NCBI RefSeq assembly: GCF_007991515.1
Contig: NZ_BJYM01000018.1
Location: 40,255 to 104,254 of the forward strand
DNA from: Oceanobacillus sojae
GTDB lineage: Bacteria; Bacillota; Bacilli; Bacillales; Amphibacillaceae
DNA: 64,000 bases
Direction of reading: 5' to 3'
In this document: positions 1 to 8,622 of the stretch, one piece after another
Layout: every line of letters begins with the position of its first letter
How positions within the stretch are numbered: the stretch's first letter is position 1
Notes under the pieces: generated by a model
Told to the model about the DNA's origin: nothing
The model's database searches: none
Seen by the model: only the letters and a program-made list of their open reading frames with translations
Program-made: the position numbers and the translations under genes

Positions 1-218
1 TCATGAAAGATAATAAACGTCCGGACCATAAAGCCTGCAGCGGCAATGCTGCATACTAAACTCAACCAAATGGAAACAGCTAAACTCTGATAAGCTAAGA
101 ACCATAAGATAAAAAATGGAGGAATCGTATTTAAAAGTTGAACAATACTTGTCTTCATTTTAGATTTTGCAAATGGCATAACGTCTTTTCTAAGTTGTAC
201 TTGCTTTTTTTTGCTCAT
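1..218 (-). CDS. des: Fatty-acid desaturase Des, N-terminal part (runs off the window)
   Basis: The first 72 residues are visible and the gene continues past the left edge. After a basic start the sequence contains IVQLLNTIPPFFILWFLAY, a hydrophobic stretch, and ends in FIIFHD, the first histidine box of membrane acyl-lipid desaturases such as Bacillus Des. Family role: oxygen-dependent desaturation of membrane phospholipid acyl chains on cooling. The ATG follows GGGCGGGG at a normal distance. Only this end is visible, so catalytic completeness cannot be judged. Confidence 0.85.
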   Translation of the reverse strand, partial: MSKKKQVQLRKDVMPFAKSKMKTSIVQLLNTIPPFFILWFLAYQSLAVSIWLSLVCSIAAAGFMVRTFIIFH

Positions 219-283
219 TTATATCCCCGCCCTTTAAAACATACTGTGGCTTTAAGTATAAAGAATAACGCAATGAAATATTA

Positions 284-320
284 GACACAGTTGTCAGTAA
301 TTCAATATGACACATGTCAT
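284..320. promoter_or_regulatory. Two tandem GACA-N4-TGTC dyads upstream of des (candidate DesR operator)
   Basis: GACACAGTTGTC (284-295) and ATGACACATGTCAT (307-320) are similar dyads with centres 24 bp apart, about 70-100 bp upstream of the des start. In Bacillus des is switched on at low temperature by DesK/DesR, with DesR binding two adjacent sites. The pairing and place fit such an operator. The match to DesR is inference. Confidence 0.4.
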
Positions 321-544
321 GTTATCAGGGGGATTTTTCCTATTATGGAATCAATATATATATATATTGAAACTTCATTCAATGGAGATTTTTTTGATGC
401 ACAAATGGTTTCGATAGAACAACTGATTACACCGCAATAAAATTATTTCAACAGCTAGAATCACACTTATTTATCCATTCCCTTTCCTGAATTTCTCAAC
501 CAATACCCTGCGGCATTTTGACCTTCCTTATGCAATTTTTCATC

Positions 545-591
545 AAAAAAACAATTGGTCACTTCAAATCGTAAATGACCAATTGTTTTTT
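545..591 (-). terminator. Rho-independent terminator of ppc
   Basis: The arms CAATTGGTCA and TGACCAATTG are flanked by A6 and T6 runs, so the hairpin can end transcription in both directions. It lies about 27 bp beyond the ppc stop codon. Confidence 0.8.
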
Positions 592-617
592 CGTTCAGTA
601 TTTTCTTTAACCTTTGA

Positions 618-3368
618 TCAACCCGTATTCACCAACCCTGCTGCTACACCATTAATCGTCAGTAACACCTCAGTCACTAAATCTTCAGGAGGATTGTCTG
701 TTTCTCTTAATTTATGAATTAAATCCACCTGCAGGAAATTGAGCGGGTCAACGTACGGGTTTCGAAGGTGAACAGACCCTTGTATATTCGGCGTATGGCT
801 GAGCAGCTCTTCATTCCCGGAAATTTGTAGAAGTGCCCTTTTTGTCCGATCGTATTCATCAGCGATGTCTTCATATATCCGTTTCGCTGTATCCTGGTCC
901 TCAACTAAAGCCAGATATTCCTTAGCTGTTTTCATATCAGCTTTCATCAATGCCATTTGTAAGTTGTTAATGGTCACTTTGAAGAAAGGCCATTCCTTAT
1001 ACATCATTTGCAATATTTTCAAATGACTACTGTCTTCTTCGATGAAAGTTTGCAGTCCTGTTCCTGCAGCATACCAGGCAGGCAGCATATATCTGGATTG
1101 CGTCCACGCAAACACCCATGGAATAGCCCTTAAGTCTTCAAAACGCTGACTGTTCTTTCTGCTCATCGGCCGTGAACCAATATTTAAAGCACCTAATTCT
1201 GTCAAAGGGGTTGCCTGATTAAAAAATGTCAGAAAATCCGGGTCACCAAACACTAGTGATTGATATTTTTTCAATGATTTTTTTGAAATGGATTCCATTA
1301 TAGTTTCCCATTCTTTTTGGCGCAACTCTTCTTGAGCAGGTGTATTGGAAACTTTGGCAGACCTTGTAAATAAAGCAGAGGCTGCCTGCTCTAAATTACG
1401 GTAAGCAATATCTTCAAGCAGATATCTGGAAGAAAGTACTTCTCCCTGCTCTGTGATTTTCACACCATCCTCCAGCGTCTCTGCCGGCTGAGAGAGAATA
1501 CTGGTACTCAACGAACCGCCACCACGACCAAGAGAACCTCCGCGGCCATGGAAGAATTTCAAACGGATATGGTATTGTCTTGCTATATTATGGATTTCCT
1601 CCTGAGCTTTAAACAGATTCCAGTTTGCACTTAATGTACCACCGTCTTTACTTCCATCCGAATAGCCCAGCATGATTTCCTGATGTTCACCGCGTGCTTC
1701 TAATTGTTTACGGTATACTTCTGTTTCAAATAATGTCTTCATAATATCCGGACCTGCAATTAAATCATCAATTGTTTCCAGCAATGGAGCGACATCAAGA
1801 TCACTTTCCACTGTCCCATCTGGATAAAGACGATAAATACCTGTTTCTTTAGCAAGTAATAAGACTTCTAAGAGATCACTCGGTGATTCAGACATACTGA
1901 TTAAATAAACTTCAACAGCTCGTTTTCCAAATTCCTCATGCGCTTTTTTAATTGTTCTGAAGACTTTCAAAATATCCTGCGTTTCTTTAGAATAACCCCC
2001 ATCGAAAAGCAACAACGGTCTCGGTTCATTCAAAACCTCACATAATACTTTTTGTTTATCCTCTTCTGTAAGCGCAGCGTAATCATCTGTAACGTGGACG
2101 GCTGTTAGAATCTCATGCACAGCTGTTTCATGCTCTCCACTATGATTTCGTACATCCAATGTCGCTAAATGAAAGCCAAACAGCTCTACTTGTCGGATGA
2201 CCTTTCGAATTGCTTTCAGTTTTTTCGTCTTCGGTAAATGTGCTTCGGCACTTTCCTTAATTTCTTTGAGGTCACGAACCAGCTCTTCTGGATAAAGATA
2301 ACCTTGTGACGTTTTCCCTGTTTCACGCAATCTCTTTAGAATAATGGCAAATTTACGGCGATATACTTCCGACTCGATTGGCCATCTATCCCTCTCAGTT
2401 AAATAGCTATTCTCTTCTTTTTCCATTCTGTCAATAAACTGCTGGTTGATAGATATACGCTCACTGGATTGACTGAACCGTCTCATCAGCTCAACGATGG
2501 AAGCTTCATATTTCTTCAATATCAATTTCCGCTGCATTTTCAATGTCTCCCAAGTAATTTCAGGTGTGACATTTGGGTTCCCATCCCGGTCTCCCCCAAT
2601 CCAGGAACCAAAATGAATAAAATTTGGTACTTCCCAGTTTCCTTCTGGAATTTGCTTCTGCAGCTGTATTTCCATTTCTTGAAAGACATCAGGTAATGTT
2701 TCGAATAATGTTTGATCAAAATAATAAAGACCATTTTTCACTTCATCCAGTACTCCCGGCTTCTTTTGCCGCAGTTCATTTGTATGCCATAAAGCAGTAA
2801 TTTCATTAAACAAACTTTCTTCCACGTCTGCCTTCTCTCTTTGTGAGGTCTGTGGATTATCCAATGTCCGCAGATGTGCCGATATACGTTTTTGTATTTC
2901 CAACACAGTTCGTTTTGTGGCCTCTGTCGGATGGGCTGTCATAATCAATTCAATGGATAAGTCATTCAGCACTTCTTGAATTCCGTCATTTGTAAGGCTG
3001 CTTTCTTTTACTTTCGAGACCGCTTTTTCAATAGAAAAAGATTGACTGGTCTCCTCATCCAGCAGATACTGGCGTTTGCGCCTGATTCTATGATTCTGCT
3101 CCGCAATATTAATCAAATGAAAATAGATAGAAAAAGCACGGATTACTTGCTGACGCAGCGGCGGTTTTAGATTGCTGATTTCTCTTTTTAAGGTATGATA
3201 TGTATCTTCGTCGAATTCATTTCGGATACTTTTCGTCATTTCACGAATCGATTCAACCTTATCAAATAGCTCTGTACCTCCATGCAGCTTCAGTACTTCC
3301 CCTAATATATTCCCAAGCATATTGACATCATTTCGCAATGATGCATTTTTATCGATTGTTTCTGTCAT
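618..3368 (-). CDS. ppc: Phosphoenolpyruvate carboxylase
   Basis: This 916-residue protein is of full length for bacterial PEP carboxylase, which adds bicarbonate to PEP to make oxaloacetate and refill the TCA cycle. Signatures in order are TAHPTEATKRT with the catalytic His near residue 146, GSWIGGDRDGNPNVTP near 255, the glycine loop FHGRGGSLGRGGG near 600, and the C-terminal SRPMSRK and RAIPWVFAWTQSR blocks. It ends in NTG, the usual enzyme C-terminus. AGGAGG precedes the ATG. It is monocistronic with its own terminator. No defect was seen. Confidence 0.97.
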   Translation of the reverse strand: MTETIDKNASLRNDVNMLGNILGEVLKLHGGTELFDKVESIREMTKSIRNEFDEDTYHTLKREISNLKPPLRQQVIRAFSIYFHLINIAEQNHRIRRKRQYLLDEETSQSFSIEKAVSKVKESSLTNDGIQEVLNDLSIELIMTAHPTEATKRTVLEIQKRISAHLRTLDNPQTSQREKADVEESLFNEITALWHTNELRQKKPGVLDEVKNGLYYFDQTLFETLPDVFQEMEIQLQKQIPEGNWEVPNFIHFGSWIGGDRDGNPNVTPEITWETLKMQRKLILKKYEASIVELMRRFSQSSERISINQQFIDRMEKEENSYLTERDRWPIESEVYRRKFAIILKRLRETGKTSQGYLYPEELVRDLKEIKESAEAHLPKTKKLKAIRKVIRQVELFGFHLATLDVRNHSGEHETAVHEILTAVHVTDDYAALTEEDKQKVLCEVLNEPRPLLLFDGGYSKETQDILKVFRTIKKAHEEFGKRAVEVYLISMSESPSDLLEVLLLAKETGIYRLYPDGTVESDLDVAPLLETIDDLIAGPDIMKTLFETEVYRKQLEARGEHQEIMLGYSDGSKDGGTLSANWNLFKAQEEIHNIARQYHIRLKFFHGRGGSLGRGGGSLSTSILSQPAETLEDGVKITEQGEVLSSRYLLEDIAYRNLEQAASALFTRSAKVSNTPAQEELRQKEWETIMESISKKSLKKYQSLVFGDPDFLTFFNQATPLTELGALNIGSRPMSRKNSQRFEDLRAIPWVFAWTQSRYMLPAWYAAGTGLQTFIEEDSSHLKILQMMYKEWPFFKVTINNLQMALMKADMKTAKEYLALVEDQDTAKRIYEDIADEYDRTKRALLQISGNEELLSHTPNIQGSVHLRNPYVDPLNFLQVDLIHKLRETDNPPEDLVTEVLLTINGVAAGLVNTG

Positions 3369-3752
3369 GCTTTTTCCTCCTACTATTCAATTAGCGTAAA
3401 AATATCATAACATCTTTTGAAAAAAATAATAAATTCTAAATACATAAGGGATTATTTTCCATCCCGAAATCACTACCTGTTAAATAACTCTCCAATCTTT
3501 CCATTTATATAATTGGTGATACAGATATTTTGAATTTCAGCTAATAAATATTTTCCCTGTTTTAAGAATCTGAAACTTAATCAAAATAAACCTTAAAGAT
3601 TTAAATCAATATATAATAGCTTTCTTCAGCTGTCCAGCTTTCTCTATAAAGTATAAAATCTGCCTCAAATATTATCTTATAAAACCGGATGAACGCTTCA
3701 TTTCTCTTGTTAAAAATAAGCTCTGTGAACTAAACTTAGATTATGGTTTATC
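3369..3752. other. AT-rich intergenic region
   Basis: It contains the ppc ribosome binding site and presumably its promoter. No strong hairpin, repeat or plausible coding region was seen. Confidence 0.5.
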
Positions 3753-4703
3753 TTAGTTACTATATTGATAGAAAACTTTCAATTCATCTATATATGCTGT
3801 GAAATGGCTGAGAAAGGAATCGGGAGATATCACTTTCAAAAATTTTCCATAGCCAAGAAGTTTATTGTATCCAAATACATTATCCTTTAACGGATAAATG
3901 ACAGAATACCACGTATCATCTACTTTTTTCACGTTTTCTCTTCCTAACAGCTCCAGAAATTTATCAATAACCACTTTATTGACAAGTAATGTAACGGGAA
4001 CATTATCTTTTTCCATCCACTCCCCGCCATTATAAGAGATTGGTTGATAATCCCTCTTGGAAAATGTCCCTCTTGTATTTAGATTGGATATTCTTGCAAG
4101 CTTATAAACATTGAATCGTTCTCTGGAATAACAATAAGCGTCCATATACCAGCTTCTGTCCTTAAAGACGACACGATAGGGCTCTGCTATTTTATTTGAT
4201 TCTTCTCCCTGTGAGTTAATATAGTCAAAATAAATAAGTCTGCTGTTCCGAATCGCAAAAAGTATTTCCAAAACAATTTTTCTTAATTCAATATTACCTG
4301 TGGAAAGAGACAAATCTATTTCAAAATCAGCGATTCCTTCCATTTTATTTAATTTTAAGATGGCATTAAAGGCGGCGTCATCATGGAGTACCTGCATCCT
4401 GCTCTTTAAGCTGGTTTCAATGGTCATTAGTTCTGTCTTTGACAAAGGAGGTTTATTCATTTCAACCGAGTCCATTAAATAGATCCCTCCGTTTCTCCCT
4501 TTCTTGCAGTATAAAGGGATTCCAGCTAGTGACAGATCATCAATATCGCGCATAATTGTTCTTCTGTCTACATGAAACTTTTCCGATAGTTCTTTTGCTG
4601 TTGTTTGTTGATGGTCGATTAAATAAGAGACGATCCCCATATGTCTATCTATTTTAATGATAAACACGTCCTTTTTATTTTTAATATGACATACAGTTGC
4701 CAT
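3753..4703 (-). CDS. HTH/WYL-domain transcriptional regulator (YafY type)
   Basis: The N-terminal DeoR-type helix-turn-helix contains TTAKELSEKFHVDRRTIMRDIDDL, interrupted here by nothing. The C-terminal half is a WYL-type domain, with RLIYFDYINSQG and EPYRVVFKDRSWYMDAYC. Such proteins are usually ligand-responsive regulators of a neighbour, here probably the divergent GyrI-like gene. The start is uncertain: the ATG at 4703 has no ribosome binding site and lies only about 9 nt from the predicted transcript start. Family members begin at M-K-I-D-R, which would need a non-ATG start near 4658, downstream of AAAAAGGA. Confidence 0.8.
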   Translation of the reverse strand: MATVCHIKNKKDVFIIKIDRHMGIVSYLIDHQQTTAKELSEKFHVDRRTIMRDIDDLSLAGIPLYCKKGRNGGIYLMDSVEMNKPPLSKTELMTIETSLKSRMQVLHDDAAFNAILKLNKMEGIADFEIDLSLSTGNIELRKIVLEILFAIRNSRLIYFDYINSQGEESNKIAEPYRVVFKDRSWYMDAYCYSRERFNVYKLARISNLNTRGTFSKRDYQPISYNGGEWMEKDNVPVTLLVNKVVIDKFLELLGRENVKKVDDTWYSVIYPLKDNVFGYNKLLGYGKFLKVISPDSFLSHFTAYIDELKVFYQYSN

Positions 4704-4742
4704 ATTATCTTTGGTAGCATTATAGCATAAAAAATAAGGAGG
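4697..4742. promoter_or_regulatory. Overlapping divergent promoters sharing one -10 palindrome
   Basis: Rightward: TTGCCA (4697-4702), 18 bp, TATAGC (4721-4726), serving the GyrI-like gene. Leftward: an extended -10 TGCTATAAT whose TATAAT is the complement of 4719-4724, serving the WYL regulator. Both use the palindromic core GCATTATAGC, so the promoters should exclude each other or respond to one bound regulator. Confidence 0.45.
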
Positions 4743-4750
4743 TAGTAAAC

Positions 4751-5209
4751 ATGCAGATTAAACAGAAGGATGCAGGTCAGTTTATTGGCAGAAGTATTGA
4801 AATAGCAGGAAAAGGAATACATGATGAAAAATACTCGCAGGAAAAAACAGCATTTTATCAAGAATTATTTAAGCTAGGTATGATGAAAGAATTAATGCCG
4901 GTATCAAAGGATAAAAAAGGCTATGCCGTTATTATTCCAATTGAAAATGGAATCAGATATTTTGCCGGGATTCTATCAGATGATTATATCGAGGGGTATG
5001 AAATGCTGGAGATTTCCTCACAGAGTTATGTAGTACTTGCTGCACAAGATGGGATATCCAGAAACTTATTCGATCAATTGGAGGATACATTTTTTATAGA
5101 CAAGGAGAAAAGTGTGCAATATAACGGTAAAGAAGTTTTGGAGGTTCTTTTGAATAGGAATCCTGCGAATGCAGAGGTGGAATTGTGGGTTCCCGTGACA
5201 AATGAATAG
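4751..5209 (+). CDS. GyrI-like / AraC effector-binding domain protein
   Basis: This 152-residue protein is a stand-alone effector-binding domain. It ends in the family-typical strand EVELWVPV, and a central region YAVIIPIENGIRYFAG matches the GyrI/SbmC-like fold that binds amphipathic small molecules. There is no DNA-binding domain. AAGGAGG lies 8 nt before the ATG. It is divergent from a WYL regulator and followed by a hairpin, so it forms a one-gene unit. Ligand unknown. Confidence 0.7.
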   Translation: MQIKQKDAGQFIGRSIEIAGKGIHDEKYSQEKTAFYQELFKLGMMKELMPVSKDKKGYAVIIPIENGIRYFAGILSDDYIEGYEMLEISSQSYVVLAAQDGISRNLFDQLEDTFFIDKEKSVQYNGKEVLEVLLNRNPANAEVELWVPVTNE

Positions 5210-5231
5210 GAGAACAGACTGCTGTAAAGCA

Positions 5232-5280
5232 TAAATTGTTCCCTAAAAGGAGCTATAAAATCCTTTTGGGGAACAATTTA
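5232..5280 (+). terminator. Hairpin after the GyrI-like gene
   Basis: The outer arms TAAATTGTTCCC and GGGAACAATTTA pair perfectly (12 bp), and an inner AAAAGGA/TCCTTTT pair extends the stem. There is no long T run afterwards, so termination is likely but not classical. Confidence 0.5.
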
Positions 5281-5308
5281 TCCTGCAATGTTTATTAGCT
5301 TATCTTTC

Positions 5309-5733
5309 TCAGCTTTCATTTGACCTTCTTCGCAAACGATATACATAATAACATGGAATGAATCCACATATAAAAATTATTCCACCTACTAAAACACCAT
5401 TCATTGCTGGAAATTCTTCACCTAATTATGCCAGAATTCCAATAACAACGGATATAAACACTGTTACAGCTAGAGAGATAAGCTAATCCTTTTTCAGGAG
5501 ATTTATCACTGGGCTTCATGATCTACGCTAATACCAATGGATAAATATGCGGAAACAATAGCTGTAATCATAAAAACATACCACAATGGATTATCCGTCA
5601 TTCCGTCTATTCCTTTTGTAACAAAATCATACCCTAATATCCCCACAACAATACCAATGGTTTGAATCAAAAACAGTACTCTAATATCTTTTAAGTTTTT
5701 TAATTTTAACCGTTCATCTTTAATTTTCTTCAT
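5309..5733 (-). pseudogene. Small integral membrane protein, frameshifted remnant
   Basis: The first 75 codons read well: a charged start, then hydrophobic segments around VLFLIQTIGIVVGILGYDF and WYVFMITAIVSAYLSIGI, ending at DHEAQ and a stop. The reading then continues in other frames: PSDKSPEKGL in the next frame, then LAVTVFISVVIGILA, a stop, and EFPAMNGVLVGGIIFICGF to a stop at 5309. The original was thus a membrane protein of about 140 residues, broken by two frameshifts and a nonsense codon. Its start has AAAGGAG upstream. It follows a broken XRE regulator, the usual pairing for such genes. Family name unknown. Confidence 0.75.
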
Positions 5734-5739
5734 CTGGCA

Positions 5740-5946
5740 TTACTCCTTTTCCCTCCAAATGACTTCATCTAAAGTTTTATTCACTGCATAACAAATTTCA
5801 AGACAGAGGTTTAAGGTTGGATTATAATTTCCCTTTTCAATTAAGCTGATGGTTTGCCGGGTAACTCCTGTTTTTTCAGCCAGCTGCTATTGTGTTAAAT
5901 CTACTTGGATGCGGGCTACTTTGAGATTGTTTTCCACAATTTTCAT
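5740..5946 (-). pseudogene. YozG-type XRE regulator with internal amber codon
   Basis: Sixty-nine codons starting MKIVENNLKVARIQVDLTQ, then TAG, then QLAEKTGVTRQTISLIEKG and NPTLNLCLEICYAVNKTLD. This is a complete compact Cro/C1-type helix-turn-helix protein except for the TAG at codon 20, where relatives have Q or E. One base change would explain it. AAAGGAG precedes the ATG. It lies 6 bp upstream of the damaged membrane-protein gene, so both members of the pair appear dead. Suppression or re-initiation is possible but unsupported. Confidence 0.8.
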
Positions 5947-6023
5947 CACTCCTTTCCACTTTAACATTCAATATATATTACATAATATTTCTTCATTTCA
6001 CAGGCTATGGGGTATATGCCGCC

Positions 6024-6072
6024 TAAAAAATAACATGATCACTCTGCAAGAGAATTGACCATGTTATTTTTT
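6024..6072 (-). terminator. Bidirectional terminator after the SASP gene
   Basis: The arms AAAAAATAACATG and CATGTTATTTTTT pair perfectly around a 23-nt loop and end in T-rich runs on both strands. It lies just downstream of the leftward SASP gene. Confidence 0.75.
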
Positions 6073-6090
6073 GTTTTATTTACATCATTA

Positions 6091-6300
6091 TCATTTACTA
6101 TTTTTCTGAGATTGCTGATTCTGCGCACTCACATCTTCAAAATCGGTATCACTGTATATTTCAGTTCCATGTCCTCCTGTTGTTCTAGCTATGAATTCCT
6201 TGGCCTCATTATAAGACATCCCTGAGTTTTTATTTGCTTTTTTCACAGCCTCTATGTCTGTCCCTGCAGCAGTAAATTTATTATCCTTATTTTCCTGCAT
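6091..6300 (-). CDS. Probable gamma-type small acid-soluble spore protein
   Basis: Sixty-nine residues, rich in Asn, Gln, Lys and Ala, with FTAAGTDIEAVKKAN, SGMSYNEAKEFIA and GTEIYSDTDFEDV followed by a QNQQS tail. The GTE-x-x-S-(D/E)-T-(N/D) block is the signature of gamma-type SASPs, which are amino-acid reserves degraded by GPR protease at germination. GCAGGAGG lies 7 nt before this ATG, whereas the in-frame ATG at 6369 has no such site, which decides the start. It should be transcribed late in the forespore, but a sigma-G promoter was not verified. Confidence 0.6.
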   Translation of the reverse strand: MQENKDNKFTAAGTDIEAVKKANKNSGMSYNEAKEFIARTTGGHGTEIYSDTDFEDVSAQNQQSQKNSK

Positions 6301-6376
6301 CTCTATACCTCCTGCTTTGTTTCTTTTTATGTTGTCCATTAGAGAAGGTTTTAACCAAAATGAATTCATTTAACAC

Positions 6377-6918
6377 TTATTTATTCCTAGAAAAATAAGA
6401 AAATCTAGGATATTTCACAACAGCCCATTTTTTCTTACGCAGCGAATCAATGAATTCGGAACCCTCGTTCAAATTACTTGGGACCAGTTCTTCAGGTGTT
6501 AATGCCAGCCATTGATTCAGCGACACATCAGCAAATCGACTGCTTTTGAACATTTCTAAAAACCATAATGTTTCATTACCTGTGTTCTGGATATAATGTC
6601 CATTAGCAAGAGGAACATAGCCGACACCACCGGCTGTTAAACTCATATTTCCCCCTGCAAGTGTAGTAGCAGCTGGAAGCTTCCTCGCAGTAACCTCTCG
6701 GGACAATCCTCTTTTTTTAATTTCATCGAGGTATCAGAGAATGAGAATTTTAAGTTAGGAAGCAATCCTGTGTCCGTAGATGGCGGAATAAGCATATCCG
6801 GATTTTGTATATCTCGCATAATGTTACGTGGTCCTGCATCAATTGCACCGGCTCCGTCACTCCGAATAGGCTGTGGCACATTTCCATTCCACGGGTTAAT
6901 AGTTCGATCTTCCATCAA
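6377..6918 (-). pseudogene. Oxalate decarboxylase (bicupin) remnant with internal deletion
   Basis: The N-terminal part contains [23 protein letters not shown] and [10 protein letters not shown], as at the start of OxdC. After an A7 tract the frame shifts by one base and continues [20 protein letters not shown]. It then jumps to the C-terminal cupin: [37 protein letters not shown] and a near-normal end. About 235 residues present in Bacillus OxdC are missing, covering the metal-binding histidines of the first cupin and most of those of the second. Active decarboxylase is therefore impossible even if the frameshift is a sequencing error. Confidence 0.85.
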
Positions 6919-7034
6919 AAAGCATCTCTTTTATTGGTTTATACACAAATCATTCTTTTAGTATAGGCATATGCCCGATTCTTTTTATTTGTTCCTGATG
7001 ATTAAAAACGTGGCTTTCCGTTGTATAAAAATTT

Positions 7035-8465
7035 CTATTTTTTCTGTTCTTTTGCCATTTTCCAAAGCAGAATCGCTGAAACCAGTGAAGCAATCAGATT
7101 GTAAAACATCGAGCTGACAAACGCAGAAGCATAAAGTCCGCTCTGAGCATCCCCTCCAGCACCATTAGCAATAACACCGCCAAAAAGGATACTTACTGCT
7201 GCCAGTCCGATAGCTGCACCAACCTGTTGCAAAGTAGAAATAACCCCTGATGCCATTCCAGCCTTGTTTTCTTCTACGAATCCTAATACAAGATTTAACA
7301 GCGGTGTCATGACTAATCCTTGACCGATTCCTACAAAAATCAGCCCCGTGATTAAGTGAGATGCAATCAATTCACCTCCTGCAATCCATACCTGCCCAAT
7401 TAATACAGCAAAGGAGAATGTATAAAAAACAGCTCCCCAAAAGATTGTCTTTGTACCGAAGCGTTCTACCAGACGTGGCGCTGCTATCGATGCTGCTGTA
7501 AACCCGATACTGCAGGGTACAAAAAGAAGTCCTGAAGAAAGCGGGCTCAATCCCAGACCTGTTTGTACCAGGAGTGCATAGGATAAGAAAAATACAGAAG
7601 AAGTAGAATAGATGAGCAATACAAGACTTCCCCCCAGCGCGAACCGGGATTGGCGTAAAAGCTGCGTATCTATCAATGGCTGTCTTTTAGCAATACGTCG
7701 CCTTTCCTGGTGAAGCCAAAATCCATATAATAGCAGCGCAGAAGATGCCAATGATAAGAAACTCCAAATTGTCCACCCATGATTTTGGGACTCAATCAGC
7801 GGCACCAGGAATAAAATCAGTCCAAGGCTGACAATGACTACGCCGGACCAATCAAGTAAAGGACGCTCTGGAGCACGGGATTCTGGAATAAACCTTGCCA
7901 TAATAATCGAAAAGATCCCGGTTGGAACATTAATTAAGAAAACCATACGCCAGCCAAGTCCTCCAAAATCAGCTTCTACGATAAAACCGCCAAGTACTTG
8001 ACCTGCAATCGCAGCGAGACCTAACACCATGCCAAGCAGACTGAAAGCAATTCCTCTTTCACGGCCTGAGAAATTCACTCGAATAGAAGAATAAATTTGC
8101 GGCTGCATCATTGCTGCGGTCAAGCCTTGAAGTACTCTGGCAATAATAAGCATGTCCGGGTTAACTGCCAGACCGCAAAATGCAGATGTAATAGTAAAAC
8201 CGAGCATACCTGCGATGAATAGACGTCTGCGGCCAAAACGGTCACCCAGTCTTCCACCTGTAATCAAAAGTACGCCAAACCCAAGCTCATAGCCTGCCAC
8301 AATAAATGCAACCTGTGAAAAGTTTGCGCCTAAATCTCCTTGTATACTAGGAATTGCCACATTCACGATAAAAAGATCAAGGATAGTCATAAAACCGGCT
8401 AATAAAAGAATAAGTAAGCCTAATAATGTAGCCGGTTGAGATAATGTCGGGTATCTTTCTTTCAT
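7035..8465 (-). CDS. MFS drug exporter, DHA2 (14-TM, EmrB/QacA-like)
   Basis: This 476-residue protein has the DHA2 pattern: LDLFIVNVAIPSI in TM1, motif A GGRLGDRFGRRR near residue 75, RVLQGLTAAMMQP in TM4, and the antiporter motif-C variant AGQVLGGFIVE in TM5. About 14 hydrophobic segments are visible. Such proteins expel cationic or lipophilic compounds in exchange for protons. AAAGGAGG precedes the ATG. It is divergent from a LysR regulator whose promoter region carries a long palindrome, so LysR control is likely. Substrate unknown. Confidence 0.88.
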   Translation of the reverse strand: MKERYPTLSQPATLLGLLILLLAGFMTILDLFIVNVAIPSIQGDLGANFSQVAFIVAGYELGFGVLLITGGRLGDRFGRRRLFIAGMLGFTITSAFCGLAVNPDMLIIARVLQGLTAAMMQPQIYSSIRVNFSGRERGIAFSLLGMVLGLAAIAGQVLGGFIVEADFGGLGWRMVFLINVPTGIFSIIMARFIPESRAPERPLLDWSGVVIVSLGLILFLVPLIESQNHGWTIWSFLSLASSALLLYGFWLHQERRRIAKRQPLIDTQLLRQSRFALGGSLVLLIYSTSSVFFLSYALLVQTGLGLSPLSSGLLFVPCSIGFTAASIAAPRLVERFGTKTIFWGAVFYTFSFAVLIGQVWIAGGELIASHLITGLIFVGIGQGLVMTPLLNLVLGFVEENKAGMASGVISTLQQVGAAIGLAAVSILFGGVIANGAGGDAQSGLYASAFVSSMFYNLIASLVSAILLWKMAKEQKK

Positions 8466-8549
8466 TTTAAAAATTCCTCCTTTTTATTTCTATTTCTTTT
8501 TACTCTCCCCCTTTTCAACGAAACTTGATTTGATTATACTAATACATAA

Positions 8550-8606
8550 CAGTTTAATAAAACGAATCTTTTTAGATTTATAGTTTAATAAAATTAAACT
8601 ATAAAT
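8550..8606. promoter_or_regulatory. Perfect 14-bp inverted repeat plus extra half site, LysR operator
   Basis: ATTTATAGTTTAAT (8576-8589) and ATTAAACTATAAAT (8593-8606) form a perfect dyad with a 3-bp spacer, ending just before the LysR ribosome binding site. A further half site, AGTTTAATAAAA, lies near 8551. This suits autorepression and control of the divergent exporter. Confidence 0.55.
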
Positions 8607-8622
8607 TAAGGAGGAAATGCAT

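Larger units (their letters stand above)
219..617. other. Intergenic region between des and ppc
   Basis: This holds the des ribosome binding site and dyads, an alternating TA run near 352-368, and the ppc terminator at 545-591. No further coding region is convincing. Confidence 0.6.

Noticed and set aside
352..368. TA repeat near des as a functional element
   Set aside because: A short alternating AT run in AT-rich DNA; nothing else supports a role.
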